9,850 nucleotides of DNA from Acidobacteriota bacterium (GTDB lineage Bacteria; Acidobacteriota; Blastocatellia; Pyrinomonadales; Pyrinomonadaceae): the NCBI GenBank assembly GCA_020201365.1, contig JAIVGV010000370.1:1-9850 (forward strand), given 5' to 3'. Shown here piece by piece: positions 6,856 to 9,850 of the stretch (position 1 is the first letter of the stretch; each line of letters starts with the position of its first letter). The notes below the pieces were generated by a model. It was given only the letters and a program-made list of their open reading frames with translations, had not been told where the DNA came from and searched no databases. The translations under genes and the position numbers were made by a program.

Positions 6856-6956
6856 GTCGGTTGTCCGTCGTCCGCTGTTCGCGCTTGTCAGCTCGCCGCC
6901 CGCTGACGAACGACTCAAGCCGGTTCACCGAAAACAACGGACGACGGACAACTGAC
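6856..6956. repeat. Heptanucleotide inverted repeat, TTGTCCG family
   Basis: Arms of 24 bases at 6856-6879 and 6933-6956 match with two mismatches. Within them are head-to-tail units TTGTCCG, TCGTCCG on the left and ACAACGG, ACGACGG, ACAACTG on the right. The 53-base interior holds a smaller hairpin, GTCAGC (6887-6892) with GCTGAC (6902-6907). The right end is 5 bases from the stop codon of the membrane protein gene (6962-6964) and the left end 15 bases from the dehydrogenase ATG. Confidence 0.93.
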
Positions 6957-6961
6957 AAAGA

Positions 6962-7471
6962 TCAAAAGCTCTTTGTTCGCGTGTAAGCGTTCGACGGCGT
7001 GAGTTCGACCGTCTGCTCGCGACCGGCGACGTTGACGGGGAGCCGCCAGGAGAGTTCGTCCGCGCCCGCGAGCGTGGCGTGAATCCACCAGCGACCGGGC
7101 GCGACGGCGACCGTCGTCTCGCCGTCGGGGTCGAAGCGCGCGGAGACGGGCTGCTGGCGCGCTCCCATGCGCCGGGCGACGAAGTCCTCGAAGCGCTGAC
7201 CGTAGCGGCGCTCGTCGTCGAACTCGCGGCGCGCCGCCGCCACGTCGAACGAGAACAGCTCGACCTTCGTCTCCGCGAGCGCGCCCGCGTCGAGCCCCTC
7301 CGCGCGCAGGACGATGCGGAGCACCGTCGGCTGCGAAGAGCGCGCGCCTTCCGCCGACTCGGCTTGCGGCAGGTGGCGATAGACCACCAGCCCGACGCCG
7401 AAGAGCGCCGCGACGAGCGCGACGCGCAGCGCGTTGACGATCAAAGTCCGCTTCGTGTCGTGTGTGCCCAA
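6962..7471 (-). CDS. Single-pass membrane-anchored hypothetical protein
   Basis: A 169-residue protein I do not recognise. It has a short cytoplasmic N-terminus, one membrane segment (about residues 13-31, ALRVALVAALFGVGLVVY) and an extracytoplasmic part. A linker (37-48) leads to a probably beta-rich region starting VLRIVLRAEGL, then a charged helical stretch (78-103, rich in Arg, Glu and Asp). The final beta-rich segment includes TTVAVAPGRWWIHATLAG (119-136) and ends in VELTPSNAYTRTKSF. That last part resembles small immunoglobulin-like or carboxypeptidase-regulatory-like folds; this is an impression only. There is no cysteine and no lipobox. The start is a TTG at 7469-7471 with only a weak purine-rich GGCGGA upstream, so a start a few codons later is possible. 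The gene follows the KOW gene after 21 bases, probably in the same operon. Confidence 0.75.
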   Translation of the reverse strand: MGTHDTKRTLIVNALRVALVAALFGVGLVVYRHLPQAESAEGARSSQPTVLRIVLRAEGLDAGALAETKVELFSFDVAAARREFDDERRYGQRFEDFVARRMGARQQPVSARFDPDGETTVAVAPGRWWIHATLAGADELSWRLPVNVAGREQTVELTPSNAYTRTKSF

Positions 7472-7492
7472 CTTAATTCCGCCGTGCGCGTT

Positions 7493-7717
7493 TTAGTCGT
7501 CCGTAAGGGCGACCTTGTCAACCTCCGCGAAGCGCAGCTTGACGGGCGTCGTGCGACCGAAGATCGCGATCCGAACTTTGAGCAGCGTCTTCGACTGGTT
7601 GATGCCCTCGATCTTTCCCTTGAAGCTCGTGAAGACGCCCGATCTGATCCTCACCGCGTCGCCGAGCCGGAAGGCCCGACGCCGACTCTTGCCGCGCCTC
7701 TGATCGTTCTCCAACAC
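7493..7717 (-). CDS. Stand-alone KOW-domain protein resembling the NusG C-terminal domain
   Basis: A 74-residue protein made of a basic tail (residues 6-17, RRGKSRRRAFR region) and one KOW domain. The core GDAVRIRSGVFTSFKGKIEG (19-38) followed by VRIAIFGRTTPVKLRFAEVD (48-67) matches the NusG C-terminal domain closely, including Phe29, Phe32 and Ile52-Phe53, equivalent to hydrophobic residues that in NusG contact ribosomal protein S10 or Rho. The NGN domain that binds RNA polymerase is absent. It is not a NusG gene cut by a frameshift: a stop-separated glutaredoxin gene lies just upstream. By family knowledge it could bind S10, Rho or RNA, or compete with NusG; that is inference. The start is GTG at 7715-7717 with GGGGA upstream; the adjacent TTG is an alternative. 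It sits 27 bases after the glutaredoxin gene and 21 before the membrane protein gene. Confidence 0.87.
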   Translation of the reverse strand: MLENDQRRGKSRRRAFRLGDAVRIRSGVFTSFKGKIEGINQSKTLLKVRIAIFGRTTPVKLRFAEVDKVALTDD

Positions 7718-7744
7718 CTGTGTCCCCCGCCGCGCGCGCGTGGC

Positions 7745-7993
7745 TCAAGCCATGAGCCCTTTCTCGCGCAGCGCGCTGTCGAGCTCGCGGTCGGTCGGGT
7801 TGGTCAAGACCTGACCCGCCACGTCGAGCGTCGGCTTCGGCTCCTTGCCGTCGTTGTGCTCCCTGACCCAGTCGCGCGCCGCGTCGTCGCGCTCGATGTT
7901 GACGTAAGAATGCGCGACGCCGAGCCGCCGCAGGTGTTCGAGCGTGTGCTGCGTGTCCTCGCACCAGTCCGCGCCGTAAACTTTCACTTCCAT
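7745..7993 (-). CDS. Glutaredoxin-like protein with a single active-site cysteine (CEDT)
   Basis: An 82-residue cytoplasmic thioredoxin-fold protein of the small glutaredoxin family. The first strand VKVYGAD leads into the active site W-C-E-D-T (Cys11, Thr14), which lacks the second cysteine of dithiol glutaredoxins and mycoredoxins; Cys11 is the only cysteine. The cis-proline is Pro54 (KPT), followed by the strand LDVAGQVL and a C-terminal helix (TDRELDSALREKGL). Single-cysteine members reduce mixed disulfides with a low-molecular-weight thiol or carry Fe-S clusters; which applies here is unknown. The start is the ATG at 7991-7993 (MEVKVYG). GGAGG lies 13 bases upstream, a long spacing. The frame is open to 8116, but that would add 41 non-conserved residues and reach nearly to purF. 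It is the first gene of a likely three-gene operon, divergent from purF. Confidence 0.9.
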   Translation of the reverse strand: MEVKVYGADWCEDTQHTLEHLRRLGVAHSYVNIERDDAARDWVREHNDGKEPKPTLDVAGQVLTNPTDRELDSALREKGLMA

Positions 7994-8129
7994 CGCCGTC
8001 AGCGCACCTCCCCGGATGATTTCGCGCGCATGATAACACGCCGGGCTTGATGCGCGCCCCCCAATCAAATAAGCTAACGGCGACTCGGAAGAACTCGTTG
8101 AAGCGGCGGTCGTCAAAAATTTTTCCGGC
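7994..8129. other. Divergent intergenic region between the glutaredoxin gene and purF
   Basis: These 136 bases must carry the control of both the glutaredoxin unit and purF. For purF, TTGATG (8047-8052) with TAAGCT (8070-8075) at a 17-base spacing is a weak promoter match. The segment TTGAT (8047-8051) and ATCAA (8064-8068) is a small inverted repeat over it. AAAAATTTTT (8115-8124) lies just before the purF GTG. No PurR-like box, riboswitch or heptamer element is visible. I do not see a convincing minus-strand promoter. Confidence 0.4.
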
Positions 8130-9551
8130 GTGCGCGATCAAACGGACAAGCTACGCGAGGAGTGCGGCGTCTTCGGCATCCACGGGCACGCCGACGCGGC
8201 GCGCCTCACCTACCTCGGACTCTACGCGCTGCAACACCGCGGTCAGGAGTCGTGCGGCATCGTCTCTTCGGACGGGCGCGAACTCCGCCCCGACCGCGCG
8301 ATGGGACTCGTGCCCGACGTGTTCGACGAGGAGCGGCTCGACCGCCTGAGAGGCACGAGCGCCATCGGCCACGTCCGCTACTCGACGGCGGGCGAGGTCT
8401 CCATACGCGAGGCGCAGCCGTTTCTCATCAAGTGCAAGTACGGACAGATCGCCGTCTGCCACAACGGCAACCTGCCGTTCGCCACGGAAGCGCGCCGCAA
8501 GCTGGAACGCGACGGCGCGATCTTCTCCTCGACCTCCGACACGGAAGTCATCCTCCACGGCATCGCGCGCTCGTCGGCTGCGACCGTGCGCGAGGCGATT
8601 GCGGAAGTCTTGCGCGAGACCGAGGGCGCGTTCTCGATGCTCTTCCTCACGCCCGACGCTCTCGTCGCCGTGCGCGATCCGCGCGGCTTCCGCCCGCTCG
8701 CGCTCGGCAAGCTCGGCGACGCCTGGGTCGTCGCCTCCGAGACGTGCGCGTTCGATCTCATCGGCGCGCAGTACGTCCGCGACGTGGAGCCGGGCGAGGT
8801 GCTCGTCGTGGACTGTGAAGGCTTGCACTCGTCGCACCCGCTTCCCCCGCGACCGCACTCGCAGTGCGTCTTCGAGCACGTCTATTTCGCGCGACCGGAC
8901 TCTCTGATCTACGGGCGCTCGGTCAACGAGTCGCGCCACAAGATGGGGCGGCGGCTCGCCGTCGAGCACCCGGCGGACGCGGACATCGTCGTGCCCGTGC
9001 CGGATTCGGGCGTCGCCGCCTCGATCGGCTACGCCGCCGAGTCGGGCATCGCGTTCCGCTTCGGGCTCGTGAGGAATCACTACGTCCACCGCACGTTCAT
9101 CGAGCCGCAGCAAGCGATCCGCGCCTTCGGCGTGCGCGTGAAGCTGAACCCCGTGCGCCACCTGATCAACGGGCGTCGCGTCGTGCTGATTGACGACTCC
9201 ATCGTGCGCGGGACGACCTCGAAGAAGATCGTGGGCATGGTGCGCGAGGCGGGCGCGTCGGAAGTTCACCTGCGGATCAGTTGCCCGCCGACGGTCTCGC
9301 CCTGCTACTACGGCGTTGACACGCCGAACAAGGAGGAGCTGATCGCCGCGCAGATGTCGGTCGAGGAGATTCGCCGCTTCGTCGGAGCGGACTCGCTCGG
9401 CTACCTCTCGCTCGAAGGGATGCTCGCCGCGACGGGTCTTCCCGCGGACTCGACCTGCGTCGCCTGCTGGTCTGGCAACTACCCGACGCGGATCACGCCC
9501 CGCGCCGAGACGCAGTGGGCGCGCGAGCACGAGCCCGTGCCCTCGGATTAA
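8130..9551 (+). CDS. purF: Amidophosphoribosyltransferase (glutamine PRPP amidotransferase)
   Basis: PurF catalyses the first committed step of purine synthesis in the cytoplasm: PRPP plus glutamine gives 5-phosphoribosylamine, glutamate and diphosphate. The 473-residue protein has the usual length. An 11-residue propeptide ends at Glu11, before Cys12, which becomes the N-terminal nucleophile (CGVFGI) after self-cleavage as in the Bacillus subtilis enzyme. Ntn-hydrolase motifs follow: LQHRGQES (35-42), GHVRYSTAG (80-88) and CHNGN (110-114). The PRPP loop is VVLIDDSIVRGTT (351-363). Cys246, Cys392, Cys443 and Cys446 match the four ligands of the B. subtilis 4Fe-4S cluster, so this is the oxygen-sensitive, processed type rather than the cluster-free E. 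coli type. The start is GTG at 8130, the only start consistent with the propeptide length. There is no Shine-Dalgarno sequence; AAAAATTTTT precedes it. The next gene follows after 25 bases. Confidence 0.98.
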   Translation: MRDQTDKLREECGVFGIHGHADAARLTYLGLYALQHRGQESCGIVSSDGRELRPDRAMGLVPDVFDEERLDRLRGTSAIGHVRYSTAGEVSIREAQPFLIKCKYGQIAVCHNGNLPFATEARRKLERDGAIFSSTSDTEVILHGIARSSAATVREAIAEVLRETEGAFSMLFLTPDALVAVRDPRGFRPLALGKLGDAWVVASETCAFDLIGAQYVRDVEPGEVLVVDCEGLHSSHPLPPRPHSQCVFEHVYFARPDSLIYGRSVNESRHKMGRRLAVEHPADADIVVPVPDSGVAASIGYAAESGIAFRFGLVRNHYVHRTFIEPQQAIRAFGVRVKLNPVRHLINGRRVVLIDDSIVRGTTSKKIVGMVREAGASEVHLRISCPPTVSPCYYGVDTPNKEELIAAQMSVEEIRRFVGADSLGYLSLEGMLAATGLPADSTCVACWSGNYPTRITPRAETQWAREHEPVPSD

Positions 9552-9560
9552 ACTCTCACA

Positions 9561-9567
9561 AAGGAGA
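9561..9567 (+). promoter_or_regulatory. Strong ribosome binding site of the coiled-coil gene
   Basis: AAAGGAG lies 9 bases before the ATG at 9577 and 10 bases after the purF stop codon. It is the best plus-strand Shine-Dalgarno sequence in the window and fixes the start of the partial gene. Confidence 0.85.
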
Positions 9568-9576
9568 CACTCACCA

Positions 9577-9850
9577 TGACAGGCGAAGAGATGGAGCGCG
9601 CAATCGAGTTCTTGCTGAAGCATCAAGCCGACTTTGACGTGAGGCTCAATCGTCTCAGCGAAGAGGTTGGTCGCTTAACCGGAGGAGTGGGAGAGACCAA
9701 CAAGCAACTGCGGCTATACGCCGAGACGCAGACTGAGTTCATGCAAGTTGTCACACAGTTTATTGAGGGGCAGTCGCGAATAAACGCGGAGCAGGCTCGC
9801 ATCAACACAGAGTTTCGTGCGACGACGACGCGCATTGCCAACGCCTTGGA
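9577..9850 (+). CDS. Coiled-coil hypothetical protein, N-terminal 91 residues (cut by window edge)
   Basis: The frame is open from the ATG at 9577 to the right edge, giving 91 residues and no stop. The protein is hydrophilic and helical. MERAIEFLLKHQADFDVRLN (residues 6-25) leads into LSEEVGRLTGGVGETNKQLR, and then Gln/Thr/Arg-rich stretches (QSRINAEQARINTEFRATTT) with heptad-like hydrophobic spacing, as in a long coiled coil. There is no signal peptide or membrane segment in the visible part and no cysteine. Similar short helical proteins starting with an E-F-L/I-L-x-x-Q-A-x-F pattern are, from memory, common in acidobacterial and cyanobacterial genomes without a known function. It follows purF by 25 bases and may be co-transcribed, but its codons use A/T in the third position far more than the neighbours (AAT, CGT, TTA, ATA), which suggests a different history. 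The role is unknown. Confidence 0.85.

Noticed and set aside
730..6956. Classical Rho-independent terminators
   Set aside because: Stems are present, but none has a proper U-run immediately after the stem in the direction of transcription; only 4731-4812 comes near with TTTCTCTCT.
8151..9626. A 491-codon open frame on the minus strand opposite purF
   Set aside because: It is a shadow of purF: its composition is Arg/Ala/Asp/His-rich with no recognisable domain, and the plus-strand protein has a full set of catalytic and cluster motifs.

Overview
The window is about 9.85 kb of GC-rich bacterial chromosome. It is densely packed with ordinary housekeeping and accessory genes. I see no transposase, phage gene, CRISPR array, rRNA or tRNA. 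The gene set (PurF with a propeptide and Fe-S cysteines, HtrA with two PDZ domains, alanine dehydrogenase, lineage-style secreted hypothetical proteins) and the heptanucleotide intergenic repeats recall the Acidobacteriota, perhaps a Blastocatellia/Pyrinomonadaceae-like lineage. That placement is inference from general resemblance, not from a marker gene.

Layout. Minus strand, 1-3796: alanine dehydrogenase (5' 220 codons, cut by the window edge), an NAD(P)-dependent aldehyde dehydrogenase, and a disrupted HtrA/Deg serine protease gene that has lost the segment carrying the catalytic serine. A divergent promoter region (3797-4091) follows. Plus strand, 4092-4730: a secreted helical protein of unknown function, convergent with the next block. 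Minus strand, 4817-7993: an EamA-type transporter, a zinc-dependent medium-chain dehydrogenase, and a compact three-gene unit transcribed in the order glutaredoxin-like protein, stand-alone KOW (NusG C-terminal-like) protein, single-pass membrane protein. A second divergent region (7994-8129) separates these from purF (8130-9551, plus) and a closely following coiled-coil protein that runs off the right edge.

The most unusual feature is between the genes. Each of the five gaps of about 85-160 bp between tandem or convergent genes contains one inverted repeat that nearly fills the gap. The five sequences are unrelated, and four are built from degenerate heptanucleotide units (GTGACRG, ACGNNGR, TACTGAG/CTCAGCA, TTGTCCG). 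The two divergent promoter regions and the 21-27 bp gaps inside likely operons lack them. These elements also create false in-frame upstream starts for three neighbouring genes.

Functionally, the genes cover amino-acid and aldehyde oxidation (ald, aldehyde dehydrogenase), the first committed step of purine synthesis (purF), envelope proteolysis (broken htrA), membrane export (EamA), thiol redox (glutaredoxin) and possibly transcription or translation coupling (KOW protein). Nothing shows that they form one pathway.
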